Shown here piece by piece: positions 7,968 to 16,978 of a DNA stretch of 64,000 nt. Where the stretch lies: assembly GCF_019448085.1 (NCBI RefSeq), contig NZ_JAGFNZ010000006.1:85894-149893 (forward strand), read 5' to 3'. The translations under genes were made by a program, and so were the position numbers. The notes beneath the pieces are model-generated. The model was not told where the DNA came from. It was given only the letters and a program-made list of their open reading frames with translations, and made no database searches. This stretch comes from Caproiciproducens faecalis (GTDB lineage: Bacteria; Bacillota; Clostridia; Oscillospirales; Acutalibacteraceae). Positions within the stretch are counted from its first letter, which is position 1. Each line of letters opens with the position of its first letter.

Positions 7968-8858
7968 ATGAAAAAATCAAAGAGGGTTTTATCTGCCATG
8001 CTCTGCGCGGCCATGGCAATCAGCATGTTTTCTTTAACGGGCTGCGCTAAAAATGAAGCACAGACCTCCGCGCCCGCCGCATCTGCCGCATCGGGCAGCT
8101 CCACATCGAAAAAGGTGCTCAAGGTTGGCATGGAGTGCGCATTTGCCCCGTACAACTGGACACAGGCGGACGATTCCAACGGAGCGGTGGCTATTTCCAA
8201 CAGCAGCGGCGAATACGCCAACGGCTACGACGTCATGATGGCAAAAAAGATTGCGGACGCAATCGGATATGATCTGCAGATTGTAAAAACCGAATGGGAC
8301 GGCCTTGCTCCGGGCGTATCTTCCGGCAAGCTGGACGCCGCGATCGCGGGCATGAGCATTACAAAGGAACGTCTTCAGACCGTTGATTTTACAGACGTTT
8401 ATTACAAGGCTTCCATCTACGCTCTGGTAAAATCCGACAGCAAATATGCCTCCGCCAAGGGGGTGGCTGACCTGAAGGGCGCCACCTGCACTTCCCAGCA
8501 GAATACCATTTGGTACGATATGCTCAAACAGATTCCGGACGCGAAAATCCAGCCGGCCATGAAAAATGTTCCCGCGCTGATCGTCGCTCTGACCTCCGGC
8601 AAAACCGAGGTTTTTGTAACAGACAAGCCCACGGCGATGGCCGCCACCTCTACTAACAAAAATCTGGTTATGCTCGACTTTTCCAAAAGCGGAGACGATT
8701 TTAAAGCCTCCGATGAACAAGTGAACCTTGGTATTGCGGTTTCAAAATCCGCCACGGATTTAAAAGAGGCAATCAATAAAGCCCTTTCGGGTATCAATGA
8801 AGCCGACCGCGACAAAATTATGCAGGATGCGATTTCAAAGCAGCCAATGGCACAGTAA
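7968..8858 (+). CDS. Amino-acid ABC transporter substrate-binding lipoprotein
   Basis: A 296-residue periplasmic-binding-protein-like lipoprotein. Residues 1-26 are a signal peptide ending in the lipobox LTGC, so the mature protein is anchored outside the membrane at Cys. After a serine/alanine linker comes the SBP_bac_3 fold (LKVGMECAFAPYNW, then AGMSITKERLQTVDFTDVYY, which carries the arginine that holds the ligand carboxylate). The frame is open back to 7698, but ATG 7968 is chosen because of GGAAGGGG at 7953-7960 and the signal peptide. First gene of a three-gene polar amino-acid importer. The exact amino acid is not decided. Confidence 0.9.
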   Translation: MKKSKRVLSAMLCAAMAISMFSLTGCAKNEAQTSAPAASAASGSSTSKKVLKVGMECAFAPYNWTQADDSNGAVAISNSSGEYANGYDVMMAKKIADAIGYDLQIVKTEWDGLAPGVSSGKLDAAIAGMSITKERLQTVDFTDVYYKASIYALVKSDSKYASAKGVADLKGATCTSQQNTIWYDMLKQIPDAKIQPAMKNVPALIVALTSGKTEVFVTDKPTAMAATSTNKNLVMLDFSKSGDDFKASDEQVNLGIAVSKSATDLKEAINKALSGINEADRDKIMQDAISKQPMAQ

Positions 8859-8897
8859 AAAAACTCGTCGCGTCCATGCAGGAAGTGAGTGTAATCT

Positions 8898-9710
8898 ATG
8901 AATCTCCCCAACGAAGCCGATTTTTTCGGTTGGGTATTGTATCTGCTCAATAAATACGGAATGATTTTTCTGCGCGGCGCCGGCGTAACACTGATGCTGG
9001 CGCTTATCGGCACCTTGATCGGCTGTATCATCGGCCTTCTGGTCGGTGTATTGAGGACTTTGCCCTACAATAAAAAGGCCAATCCTGTCTTTAAAATTCT
9101 GTATAAACTTCTGCAGTTTATTCTGGCCGCGTATATAGAGGTTTTTCGAGGAACGCCGATGATTGTTCAGGCCATGGTGCTTTATTACGGGTCGAAGCAG
9201 ATGTTCGGCGTGGATATGAGCGCCATGTTCGCCGGGTTCTTCATCGTATCCATCAACACCGGCGCCTACATGGCGGAAACCGTGCGCGGCGGGATTGACT
9301 CCATTGACGTGGGCCAGACGGAGGCCGCAAAAGCGATTGGTATGACACACTGGCAGACCATGTTCAGCGTCATTATGCCGCAGACGCTGCGCAATATTCT
9401 TCCGCAGATCGGTAATAATCTGATTATCAACATCAAGGACACCTCCGTTTTGAATATCATTTCGGTCACGGAGCTGTTCTTTTCCGGAAACTCCGCTGCC
9501 GGAGCCTATTTCCGGTACTTTGAAGTATTCTTCATTATCAGCGTGATTTACTTTATCATGACCTTTACCTGCTCCCGCCTGCTGCGCTGGATGGAGCGCA
9601 AGATCGACGGTTCCGGCTACTATTCTCTGGTAGAGATCGATATGATGGCCGATCCCTGCGGTCATAATCCTGTTAAGAAGCACGGAGGCAAACAAACATG
9701 GAAGAAGTAA
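8898..9710 (+). CDS. Polar amino-acid ABC transporter permease (HisM/GlnP family)
   Basis: A 270-residue integral membrane subunit with about five helices. The EAA coupling loop ([22 protein letters not shown] region, centred near residue 150) contacts the ATPase. The N-terminal [24 protein letters not shown] helix is typical of the HEQRo permease family. It starts 39 bp after the binding-protein gene and overlaps the ATPase gene by 13 bp. The C-terminal tail after the last helix is longer than usual and basic. Confidence 0.9.
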   Translation: MNLPNEADFFGWVLYLLNKYGMIFLRGAGVTLMLALIGTLIGCIIGLLVGVLRTLPYNKKANPVFKILYKLLQFILAAYIEVFRGTPMIVQAMVLYYGSKQMFGVDMSAMFAGFFIVSINTGAYMAETVRGGIDSIDVGQTEAAKAIGMTHWQTMFSVIMPQTLRNILPQIGNNLIINIKDTSVLNIISVTELFFSGNSAAGAYFRYFEVFFIISVIYFIMTFTCSRLLRWMERKIDGSGYYSLVEIDMMADPCGHNPVKKHGGKQTWKK

Positions 9711-10447
9711 ATTCCCCCATTCTGCAGGTGAGCCACCTGAGCAAGAGCTTCGGCGACCACCAAGTGCTGAAGGATATTGATTTTGAGACCTGCCACGGAA
9801 ACGTCATCTGCATTATCGGCGCTTCCGGTTCCGGCAAGTCAACGCTTCTGCGCTGTATTAATTTGCTGGAAACCCCAACCTCCGGCCAGATTTTTTTCCA
9901 CGGTAAGGACATCACCTCCAAAGGAAGCAACGTCAACGTGTACCGTTCCAAAGTGGGGATGGTGTTCCAATCCTTTAATCTGTTCAACAACATGACCGTG
10001 CTCCAAAACTGCATGGCCGGCACGACCAAGGTGCTGAAAAAAGATAAGAAAACCGCGGAAGAGATCGCAATGAAGTACCTGAAAAAAGTCGGTATGGGCG
10101 AATATATCAACGCGAAACCCCACCAGCTTTCCGGCGGTCAGCAGCAGCGTGTCGCCATCGCGCGCGCACTTGCCATGGAACCGGAAATGCTGCTGTTTGA
10201 CGAACCCACCAGTGCGCTTGACCCCCAGATGGTCGGCGAGGTTCTTCAGGTTATGCGCGACCTTGCACAGGAAGGCATGACCATGGTGATCGTAACCCAT
10301 GAAATGGCTTTTGCCCGTGACGTTTCCTCCCGCGTGGTCTTTATGGCGGACGGCGTCGTGGCCGAGGAAAACACTCCCGCAAAGCTCTTTTCCAATCCTC
10401 AGCAGGAGAGTACCCGTGAGTTTTTATCCCGTTTCCGCAATCAATAA
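9698..10447 (+). CDS. Polar amino-acid ABC transporter ATP-binding protein (GlnQ family)
   Basis: A 249-residue ATPase with all motifs: Walker [11 protein letters not shown]-loop VFQSFNLF, signature LSGGQQQR, Walker [13 protein letters not shown] and the switch histidine in IVTHEMAFA. It energises import with the preceding permease and lipoprotein. An overlap of 13 bp with the permease and a GGAGG at 9684-9688 support this start. A strong terminator follows directly, ending the operon. Confidence 0.93.
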   Translation: MEEVNSPILQVSHLSKSFGDHQVLKDIDFETCHGNVICIIGASGSGKSTLLRCINLLETPTSGQIFFHGKDITSKGSNVNVYRSKVGMVFQSFNLFNNMTVLQNCMAGTTKVLKKDKKTAEEIAMKYLKKVGMGEYINAKPHQLSGGQQQRVAIARALAMEPEMLLFDEPTSALDPQMVGEVLQVMRDLAQEGMTMVIVTHEMAFARDVSSRVVFMADGVVAEENTPAKLFSNPQQESTREFLSRFRNQ

Positions 10448-10451
10448 CCGG

Positions 10452-10483
10452 CAAGGGCTGTTGCTTAACAGCCCTTGTTTTTT
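10452..10483 (+). terminator. Intrinsic terminator of the amino-acid ABC operon
   Basis: CAAGGGCTGTT (10452-10462) pairs with AACAGCCCTTG (10467-10477) over a GCTT loop and is followed by six T residues. Confidence 0.92.
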
Positions 10484-10495
10484 CACTGTAACATA

Positions 10496-10537
10496 AATGC
10501 GCTTTGAACGGCCTTAAAAACCGTATCAAAGCGCATT
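10496..10537 (-). terminator. Second hairpin, probable terminator for the leftward lipoprotein gene
   Basis: AATGCGCTTTGA (10496-10507) pairs perfectly with TCAAAGCGCATT (10526-10537), and ACGG/CCGT extend the stem. It lies between two converging genes. The T-run is weak on either strand, so its direction is uncertain; it may equally be a back-up for the rightward operon. Confidence 0.55.
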
Positions 10538-10606
10538 TTGTTTCCAGTAGGGTTTTTCTACGCGGCTAACTTAGCAAATCATTGTTTCCGGTTTCCGCTC
10601 CTGAAC

Positions 10607-11329
10607 TCAGGACTGGCTGGAAGTACCCGACTCGACCGGCTTTTCGCCCGTGCCCCCGCTTAGAATCTGTACGGACACCAGTTTGTCGGTTCCCGTTTCG
10701 GTGGTAACCTTTAAAATGCTGCCGACCGTGATGTCATTGAGGGACGCAGATTCCCCTTTTGCATTACCATCAGTATTATTGATTCCTTTTGTACTGTATG
10801 TATCGCTTGTATCCCCTGTGGAAGAGGTCGAGGAACCCGTCCCCTGTTCCGCCTTTCCATTCGGTGCCTGCCGGTTAAAATGCATGTTTTGCTTGGTAAC
10901 CACGCTTTCATCGGAAATAGTAATGGTTTTCGTTTCTCCGGTGAGCGTCAGCAAACCCAGATTCCCTGCTTTTCCGGAATCCGACTGCTTTGGGTTCTGG
11001 CTTTCAGAATGACTGCTTCCCGAACCGGTACTGTTTTTTGACGGAGGATTTCCTTTTTCTCCACTGCGGGAAGCGCCGCTCTGGTTCCCGCCTTCCCGCC
11101 GCTGACCGCCTTCTCCCCGGTTCAGCGTGCCCAGTACAAGAGTGATTTTGCTGCCGTTAACCGCCGTTACTTTGCCATACACCGTTGTCTGATTGTCCGT
11201 ATCATTCCCGGAGGCGGACTGTGATGCGGTGTCGGCTGCCGCTGCCTGCGAGGAACAGGCAGCAAGGCTGACCGCACAGACGGCAGCCAGCAGCACCGCG
11301 CCAACCCTTTTTACCATACTATCCATCAT
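10607..11329 (-). CDS. Secreted low-complexity lipoprotein of unknown function
   Basis: A 240-residue protein. Residues 1-25 are a signal peptide with lipobox LAAC, so it is lipid-anchored outside the cell. The rest is rich in S, G, N and T. Two ordered islands stand out: YGKVTAVNGSKITLVLGT (about 50-67) and a matching LLTLTGETKTITISDES later, followed by NDITVGSILKVTTETGTDKLVSVQIL; these resemble the small beta-barrel repeats of DUF5666-like lipoproteins. GGAG lies nine bases before the ATG at 11329. Monocistronic. No enzymatic motif is visible. Confidence 0.7.
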   Translation of the reverse strand: MMDSMVKRVGAVLLAAVCAVSLAACSSQAAAADTASQSASGNDTDNQTTVYGKVTAVNGSKITLVLGTLNRGEGGQRREGGNQSGASRSGEKGNPPSKNSTGSGSSHSESQNPKQSDSGKAGNLGLLTLTGETKTITISDESVVTKQNMHFNRQAPNGKAEQGTGSSTSSTGDTSDTYSTKGINNTDGNAKGESASLNDITVGSILKVTTETGTDKLVSVQILSGGTGEKPVESGTSSQS

Positions 11330-11429
11330 GATTCACAGCTCCATTCTTAATTGGTAATATCTTCCTGATGTATGGATATTATATTGGTGCAATGTGACGG
11401 TTGAATGTTCTTTATTTTAAGGCTGTATG

Positions 11430-11461
11430 AAAAAAGCCCGCGGGACAAAACCCACGGGCTT
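11430..11461 (-). terminator. Intrinsic terminator of the flippase gene
   Basis: AAGCCCG (11434-11440) pairs with CGGGCTT (11455-11461) and an inner GGG/CCC extends the stem. On the minus strand it is followed by a run of T. It lies just past the stop of the leftward flippase gene. Confidence 0.82.
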
Positions 11462-11478
11462 GCTATTGCAATCATTCT

Positions 11479-12792
11479 TTAGTGTTTGATGATTTTCGTC
11501 ACAATCGAAATTTCTTCTTTGCTCGGAAACAGCAGTTTGTAAAAAGGCGTCCGGGTAAACCGGCAGAAAATGATAATGGAGGTCAGTCCCTGCGCCGTAA
11601 GGGAAATGGAAGTCGACACCGCCGCACCGTTAATCCCCATGCTGGGAATCAGAACAAAGCTGAGAACAATGTTAAATGCAACCCCGATCACGGTGGAAAT
11701 AATGTTCAACTCCGGCTTTCCGTACGCCGCGATGGAATTTGCAAGCACCTTTGCGTAAGTAATAAAGATGGAACCGATAATCAGAATGCGCAATGCCGGA
11801 ATCGCTTCTATATATTTCGGAAATACAATCGGAACAAAAATCTGTGCTATCCAGGTCAGCAGGAATGCGCACACAAAAGTGATGTAAGTAACGATTTTGC
11901 AGGACATCAGCGTCAGCTTGACTTTATCCTCCTGCACCTTCATACCGGCAATCCGGGACATAATGACCATGCTGACGGCGTTTGGCAAAAGCCAGACCTG
12001 CTCCATCAGGGTGGACGCAAAGGAATACACGCCGAGTGCGGCGACCTTGTAATATCCCTTCACAATGAAATTGGCGGCATAGGTGTTCACATAGGTGAGC
12101 ATGTTGGAGACATGGGATTTTAAACTGTACTTCACCATGGTACCGGCGCCGACCAGAACATCGTCCTCTGTGCCTACCGTCTGCTCCGAACCCCTGCGCA
12201 GCACGGAAATGCACATTCCGATCATAGCCACCATAATCAGGATGCTGGACAGAATAATCACCAGCGGCGTTTTCCAGAAAAATACGCTAAACGCGAACAC
12301 AGTGGTCAATACGCGCTGAATCAGAGTAATAATATTGTATGCGCTGAATTTGTTTTCACCGCGGAGAATGCAGGTGTAGACGGTGGATAAAAAGGAAAAC
12401 ACGCCGTAAACCACCGCAAGCACGCTGTAAAGCAGCGGAGTGTCCGCAAAATAACTGTTGCGCAGTACAAACACGCTTGCCATACCGATGACAACAATTA
12501 AGGCAACGATTCCTATGCAGATTTTTGTCAGCGCTTTCCTCACATTTTTCAGCCCATAGCGCGAGGTGTAGTAAATCACCGCGGAGCTGACGCTCAGGGA
12601 AAGAAAGGTGACCAAAAGCGTTCCCACATACTGCAGCTGCGTAATATACCCCTTGGAAGCCGGATCCAGCACACCCGTAATCACAAGGGAGGAAATGAAC
12701 CCCATTACCGCTCCGAATGCGGTTGTGCCAAAGGTACTGAGCGCGTCGCGCACAATGGAACTTCTGATTTTGCGGTCTTTTTTCTCTTTCAT
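11479..12792 (-). CDS. Polysaccharide/oligosaccharide flippase (MATE/MVF superfamily, Wzx-like)
   Basis: A 437-residue membrane protein with about 12-14 helices and a basic cytosolic N-terminus (MKEKKDRKIR). The order of segments, including a conserved GxxxALGVYSFASTLMEQVWLLPNAVSMV region near the middle and SMGINGAAVSTSISL near the end, matches polysaccharide biosynthesis exporters that flip lipid-linked sugars. It stands alone, with its own promoter and terminator and no glycosyltransferases beside it, so its cargo cannot be told from context. Confidence 0.82.
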   Translation of the reverse strand: MKEKKDRKIRSSIVRDALSTFGTTAFGAVMGFISSLVITGVLDPASKGYITQLQYVGTLLVTFLSLSVSSAVIYYTSRYGLKNVRKALTKICIGIVALIVVIGMASVFVLRNSYFADTPLLYSVLAVVYGVFSFLSTVYTCILRGENKFSAYNIITLIQRVLTTVFAFSVFFWKTPLVIILSSILIMVAMIGMCISVLRRGSEQTVGTEDDVLVGAGTMVKYSLKSHVSNMLTYVNTYAANFIVKGYYKVAALGVYSFASTLMEQVWLLPNAVSMVIMSRIAGMKVQEDKVKLTLMSCKIVTYITFVCAFLLTWIAQIFVPIVFPKYIEAIPALRILIIGSIFITYAKVLANSIAAYGKPELNIISTVIGVAFNIVLSFVLIPSMGINGAAVSTSISLTAQGLTSIIIFCRFTRTPFYKLLFPSKEEISIVTKIIKH

Positions 12793-12840
12793 CTATCTGA
12801 TACTCCAATACCTGCCGTTGTTCTCTTTGACAAGAAGTAT

Positions 12841-12869
12841 ATTATAGCATGATCGCAAAAAATTAACAA
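12841..12869 (-). promoter_or_regulatory. Sigma-A promoter of the flippase gene
   Basis: Reading leftward, TTGTTA (12869-12864), a 17-bp spacer and TATAAT (12846-12841), about 50 bp before the flippase start. Confidence 0.65.
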
Positions 12870-12880
12870 TATTTCAGCAG

Positions 12881-13456
12881 TCATTCCTGAAGGTTTGTAC
12901 CGATATGATTTCTTGCCAATGCCCTGCGCAGAGTAATGAAAAGAGGTACGGCAACCACATCCGCAATGACCGCATTTGTAAAGGTCGTGGCGGCTTTAGT
13001 CGCAATCTTGATGTTGACGACCTGCACCGCGGAACCGATCAGCAGTTCCTTGACATAGGAATAGCCAAGGTACAGGGCGCAGTAGCTCAGAGAACCCAAA
13101 ACCGCCGCCAGAATCAGACGGGAGAGTTTTTTTGCGGATTTGTCCCCGCCCCAGGCAATGGAGCCGCAGACAAAGGCCATGATAAACTTAAACACCAGCG
13201 TAAACGGTGCGCTGGAAGCCCAGCCGCCGACCAAGTCAAAGATAAACGAGCCGATGCCCGCCGCGGCACCGCCGTAGAGAGGCCCTAAAAGCAAACCGGA
13301 CAGAATGCAGAACACATTGCCCAGACTAATCATGGTTTTGTCACCGAGTACGGGAATCGGAATGTTCAGATAGGTCCCCACGATCACAAGAGCGCCCATG
13401 AGACCGGTCAGCGCAACATTGACCGTAGCTTTTTGCCGGTTGGAATTGATTTTCAT
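12881..13456 (-). CDS. ECF transporter S component (vitamin-binding membrane subunit)
   Basis: A 191-residue protein with six hydrophobic helices. The first helix has the ALTGLMGALVIVGTYLNIP pattern and is followed by ISLGNVFCILSGLLLGPLYGGAAAGIGSFIFDL, the signature region of S components; this part docks to the EcfT scaffold and binds a vitamin. It follows another S component by 20 bp in one operon, divergent from a PdxR-like MocR regulator, so a vitamin B6-related substrate is the favoured guess. No EcfA/EcfT genes are here, so it would use shared modules encoded elsewhere. Confidence 0.82.
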   Translation of the reverse strand: MKINSNRQKATVNVALTGLMGALVIVGTYLNIPIPVLGDKTMISLGNVFCILSGLLLGPLYGGAAAGIGSFIFDLVGGWASSAPFTLVFKFIMAFVCGSIAWGGDKSAKKLSRLILAAVLGSLSYCALYLGYSYVKELLIGSAVQVVNIKIATKAATTFTNAVIADVVAVPLFITLRRALARNHIGTNLQE

Positions 13457-13476
13457 AAGAATACCCCCATAAGCCT

Positions 13477-14004
13477 TTAATGTTCAAATGCACGGATGCG
13501 GTTTTTGATGTTGATCCGGTCCAGTGCGTTTCCCAGCAGAAAATAAGCCGCCGCGCTCGCGCCTGCCTGCACCAGATTCGCCGGTATTTCTGCCAGCGGA
13601 GAAACAAAGCTGTGGAGGAAAAAAACCTCCGTCAGATAATACCCGGCTATACAGATCATTCCGGCGGCAACGGCCGCAGTGGCATTTCTTTTATGAAGAA
13701 TCGTTTTGCCCGCTGCCGAAAAGCAGAGTACCATCGCGGATTTAATCAAAAAAGTCGGCAGCGCGTACGCTGCGCTTCCCGTCAGCGCGTCGGACATCGC
13801 TTCGCCGATTCCCCCGGCGGCAATCGCCAGAGGCGTAGGCAGGATACTGGCAGCAAGATAAAGGATGGAATCCCCCAGGTGGATATACCCGCCCGTCGCG
13901 GGCGTCGGGATATGCAGGACATAGGCCGTAACCACAAAAATCATCGCGGCGAAAAGGGCCGTCATGACATAGGTTCCGGTCGCAGAATATCGGTTTGATT
14001 TCAT
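13477..14004 (-). CDS. ECF transporter S component, PdxR-linked
   Basis: A 175-residue six-helix S component. MTALFAAMIFVVTAYVLHIP is the first helix and GGYIHLGDSILYLAASILPTPLAIAAGGIGEAMSDAL the substrate and docking region. It is the first gene of the leftward pair and faces a MocR regulator across 121 bp. In Firmicutes PdxR-type MocR proteins often sit beside pyridoxine S components (PdxU/PdxU2), which makes a B6 vitamer the likely cargo by inference. Two tandem S components in one operon suggest either two vitamers or a heteromeric arrangement. Confidence 0.82.
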   Translation of the reverse strand: MKSNRYSATGTYVMTALFAAMIFVVTAYVLHIPTPATGGYIHLGDSILYLAASILPTPLAIAAGGIGEAMSDALTGSAAYALPTFLIKSAMVLCFSAAGKTILHKRNATAAVAAGMICIAGYYLTEVFFLHSFVSPLAEIPANLVQAGASAAAYFLLGNALDRINIKNRIRAFEH

Positions 14005-14023
14005 AATCAGAACACTCCAATGA

Positions 14024-14111
14024 TTGATTTGCTTGAAAGCTGTGCTATAATAGTAACGTAGAACTGTTCATATTAAAATATACAGTTTATAAAAATATAA
14101 CCAGTACAGTT
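14024..14111 (+). promoter_or_regulatory. Promoter and candidate MocR operator repeats in the divergent region
   Basis: A rightward promoter TTGATT (14024-14029), 16-bp spacer, TATAAT (14046-14051) precedes the regulator gene. Downstream, AACTGT (14062-14067), ACAGTT (14082-14087) and ACAGTT (14106-14111) form an inverted pair and a direct pair with about 24-bp period. MocR regulators bind spaced direct repeats, so these are the natural operator candidates for control of both divergent transcripts. Confidence 0.5.
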
Positions 14112-14125
14112 TTTGGAGGAATCCC

Positions 14126-15496
14126 ATGACCTACGATTATCTGATTTTAGACGCCGACTCAGGCACCCCGCTGTACCAGCAGCTGTATCTCACCATGAAA
14201 GCCTCCATTGAGGCGGGACACCTTGCAAAAGGGGAACGTCTTCCCTCCATCCGCAGGCTGGCGGAGGATTTAAAACTGAGCTGCACCACGGTAGAAAACG
14301 CGTATCAGCAGCTTTGCGTGGAAGGCTATATCCAGTCCCGGCCGCAGCGCGGCTACTTTGTCCTGACCGCGGCGCACGACGACGTCCGCCGCAAGCCCCG
14401 CCGCGTCGGCACCCTGCCGGCGTATGCTCCGGCGATCCGCTACAACTTCGGCAGCGACTGCGTAGACAGTGACAATATCGATATCAAGGTCTGGCGGCGG
14501 CACATTCGCGAGGTGCTGAACCGGCAGGAGGTGATCGCCGGATACGGTGAGCATCAGGGAGAGTATGCGCTGCGCGAGGCACTTTCGGCCTACACCTACA
14601 GTGTACGCGGGGTGGTTGCTTCACCGGAGCAGATCGTCATCGGCGCGGGAACGCAGCCGCTGTTAACCATACTATGCGGTCTGCTGAACGGGCATGACAC
14701 GCGGGTTGCGATGGAGGAGCCGGGCTTTCTGCAGGCGGAGCAGATTTTTTCCGACTGCGGGCTGTCCGTTCTGCATCTTCCGGCGGATGAAAGCGGAATC
14801 CGGATGGACGCTCTGAAAGAGAGCGGCGTTAAGCTGCTATTTGTCAGCCCCTCCAACCGCATTCAGACCGGCGCAAGCCTGCCCATGGGGCGGCGCTTTG
14901 AATTGCTCAGCTGGGCAAAGGAAACCGGCGGCATCATCATTGAGGACGATTACAACGGCGAGCTGCGCTACAATGCGCGCCCGATTCCGGCTATGCAGAG
15001 CATGGCGGGAAGTGAAAGCATCGTTTATATCGGCTCCTTTTCCAAACTGCTGCTTCCTTCGGTGCGTATCGGCTATATGGTGCTGCCAGAGCCCCTTCTG
15101 GAACGTTACCTCGCGCGGGCAAGCCGCTACAACCAGACCGCTTCCAAAATTGAGCAGCTCGCCCTGAGCGGATATATTAAAAGCGGCCAGCTGGAGCGAC
15201 ACCTGCGCCGGCTGAGAAAGCTGTACGCAGCCAAAAGCACCGCGCTGATGAAAGCCCTGAAAAATGCTTTCGGCGGCAGGATGGAAATTCTTTTGGAAGA
15301 AACGCTGCTGTACCTCATTCTGGACTATAAGACTGAAAAAACTTCGCAGGAGCTCTGCGCTCTTGCGGCGGAAAATGGCGTAAGAACAATGCCGCCGCAG
15401 GACGGCACCCACAGAGTCCGGCTCGGCTTTGCCGGGATTCCCATCCGGGAAATCGGCGCGGCGGTGGAATGCCTGAAAAGTGCGTGGTACTCCTGA
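14126..15496 (+). CDS. MocR/PdxR-family regulator (GntR DNA-binding + aminotransferase-like domain)
   Basis: A 456-residue protein. Residues 1-75 are a GntR winged helix (LPSIRRLAEDLKLSCTTVENAYQQL), and 105-456 a fold-type I aminotransferase-like domain. The PLP sites are visible: the EDDYNGE segment, and GSFSKLLLPSVRIGY with the lysine that would form the internal aldimine. MocR proteins sense PLP. With two ECF S components transcribed away from it, the likely role is to adjust vitamin B6 uptake. GGAGG precedes the ATG. PdxR proper usually activates pdxST, which is not here, so the target is inferred from position only. Confidence 0.85.
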   Translation: MTYDYLILDADSGTPLYQQLYLTMKASIEAGHLAKGERLPSIRRLAEDLKLSCTTVENAYQQLCVEGYIQSRPQRGYFVLTAAHDDVRRKPRRVGTLPAYAPAIRYNFGSDCVDSDNIDIKVWRRHIREVLNRQEVIAGYGEHQGEYALREALSAYTYSVRGVVASPEQIVIGAGTQPLLTILCGLLNGHDTRVAMEEPGFLQAEQIFSDCGLSVLHLPADESGIRMDALKESGVKLLFVSPSNRIQTGASLPMGRRFELLSWAKETGGIIIEDDYNGELRYNARPIPAMQSMAGSESIVYIGSFSKLLLPSVRIGYMVLPEPLLERYLARASRYNQTASKIEQLALSGYIKSGQLERHLRRLRKLYAAKSTALMKALKNAFGGRMEILLEETLLYLILDYKTEKTSQELCALAAENGVRTMPPQDGTHRVRLGFAGIPIREIGAAVECLKSAWYS

Positions 15497-15544
15497 TTGT
15501 TTTTTCAGGCTCATCGTAGTAAAATAGGGTACATTAACAATAAA

Positions 15545-15583
15545 TGGGAGTCCGCCGCAGTTCTTACCACCGGCGGATTCCCA
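15545..15583 (+). promoter_or_regulatory. Stable 13-bp hairpin in the 5' leader of pepT
   Basis: TGGGAGTCCGCCG (15545-15557) pairs with CGGCGGATTCCCA (15571-15583), 13 pairs with one G-U. No T-run follows, so it is not a terminator for the MocR gene in the usual sense. It lies 12 nt before the AAGGAG ribosome site of pepT and may stabilise the mRNA or bind a regulator. Confidence 0.5.
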
Positions 15584-15607
15584 TCGGATAAAAAGGAGTA
15601 ACACAAA

Positions 15608-16825
15608 ATGAGAGCGTACGAAAGATTCCTGAAGTATGTCGCGTTTGACACCACCTCCGACGAAAGCGCCCCGGAAAGCGTCTGCCCCAGTACGGAAAAA
15701 CAGAAAGCGCTGGCAAAAGCCCTGGTGGAAGAAATGAAGGAACTGGGCCTCACGGATGCCCGTATGGACGAATACGGTTATGTCTACGGAACACTGCCCG
15801 CAAACTGCGAGGAAAAGCTGCCGGTCATCGGGCTGATTTCCCATATGGACACCAGCCCGTCTGCGAGCGGCGCCGGAATCAAGCCGAGAATCGTCGAGCA
15901 TTACGACGGCGGGGACATCGTACTGAATGAAGAGAAACAGATCGTGATGAGTCCCGCACAATTTGAGAGCCTGCGCGATTACAAAGGGAAAGATCTCATC
16001 GTCACCGACGGAACCACTCTGCTTGGCGCCGATGACAAAGCCGGTGTGGCGGAAATCATGACGGTACTGGAAAGACTGGGCGACGGCGAGGTCAGGCACG
16101 GAAAAATCGCGGTCGGCTTCACCCCGGACGAGGAAATCGGACGCGGCGCGGATAGATTCGACGTGGCACATTTCGGCGCGGATTACGCCTATACGGTGGA
16201 CGGCGGAAAGCTGGGAGAACTCGAGTACGAAAACTTCAACGCGGCGGCAGCCATGGTCACCGTCAACGGCGTGAACATTCACCCCGGCGACGCGAAAAAC
16301 CGGATGAAGAACGCGCTTTTGATGGGGATTGAGTTTAACTCCATGCTGCCCCCGAACGAAATTCCGGCCTGCACCGAGGGCTACGAGGGCTTTCACCACC
16401 TGAGCCATATGGAGGGTGACGAAGAAAAGACCGTTCTGCGCTACATTATCCGTGACCACAACATGGAAAAATTCACAGAGAAAAAATCCCGTTTTGAAAA
16501 AGTCGCCGGTTATCTCAACGAAAAATACGGTGACAACACCGTTGAGCTTACTCTGCACGATTCCTACTTCAATATGAAGGAAAAAATCGAGCCGCATATG
16601 TTCATCATTGAAAAGGCAAAAAAAGCAATGGAGGACGCGGGCGTGGAACCGGAAATCGTGGCGATCCGCGGCGGTACGGACGGCGCACGGCTTTCGTTTA
16701 TGGGTCTTCCCTGCCCCAACCTCTCTACCGGCGGACACAATTTTCACGGCCGGTTCGAGTATATTCCGGTACAGTCCATGGACAGCATGGTCGAAGTGCT
16801 GAGGAATATTGTAAAAGCGCAATGA
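15608..16825 (+). CDS. pepT: Peptidase T (tripeptide aminopeptidase, M20B)
   Basis: A 405-residue cytosolic dinuclear zinc peptidase that removes the N-terminal residue of tripeptides. Metal and catalytic sites are in the usual order: H79-M-D81 in LISHMDTSP, then the bridging aspartate in GTTLLGADDKAG, the catalytic and metal glutamates in TPDEEIGRGADRFD, an aspartate in YTVDGG, and the final histidine in STGGHNFHGRFEYIP. IRGGTDGARLSFMGLPCPNL is characteristic of PepT rather than other M20 enzymes. Length equals the family norm. AAGGAG lies eight bases before the ATG. Confidence 0.93.
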   Translation: MRAYERFLKYVAFDTTSDESAPESVCPSTEKQKALAKALVEEMKELGLTDARMDEYGYVYGTLPANCEEKLPVIGLISHMDTSPSASGAGIKPRIVEHYDGGDIVLNEEKQIVMSPAQFESLRDYKGKDLIVTDGTTLLGADDKAGVAEIMTVLERLGDGEVRHGKIAVGFTPDEEIGRGADRFDVAHFGADYAYTVDGGKLGELEYENFNAAAAMVTVNGVNIHPGDAKNRMKNALLMGIEFNSMLPPNEIPACTEGYEGFHHLSHMEGDEEKTVLRYIIRDHNMEKFTEKKSRFEKVAGYLNEKYGDNTVELTLHDSYFNMKEKIEPHMFIIEKAKKAMEDAGVEPEIVAIRGGTDGARLSFMGLPCPNLSTGGHNFHGRFEYIPVQSMDSMVEVLRNIVKAQ

Positions 16826-16878
16826 ATTTTATATCGCAATTTCCTGCAAAATGTGATATAGTAAAGTGATAAAGTGTA

Positions 16879-16912
16879 CGGCAATGGAAATCAAAAAGAG
16901 TTTCCGTTGCCG
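16879..16912. promoter_or_regulatory. Inverted repeat overlapping the aspS -35 element
   Basis: CGGCAATGGAAA (16879-16890) and TTTCCGTTGCCG (16901-16912) form a 12-bp dyad with one G-T. The right arm ends on the TTGCCG -35 hexamer. It could be the pepT transcription end or a regulator site for aspS; the sequence does not decide. Confidence 0.45.
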
Positions 16913-16935
16913 AAAGATGCATTTTATGGTATAAT
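16907..16935 (+). promoter_or_regulatory. Sigma-A promoter of aspS-gatCAB
   Basis: TTGCCG (16907-16912), a 17-bp spacer and TATAAT (16930-16935), about 44 bp before the AspRS start. Confidence 0.7.
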
Positions 16936-16978
16936 TATGCTTTAAATTATCAAAGTGGTTAAAGGGGATTAACGGAAT

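Noticed and set aside
14837..16822. 661-codon minus-strand frame over the MocR gene and pepT
   Set aside because: Shadow of two confident genes in a GC-rich stretch; composition typical of antisense translation.
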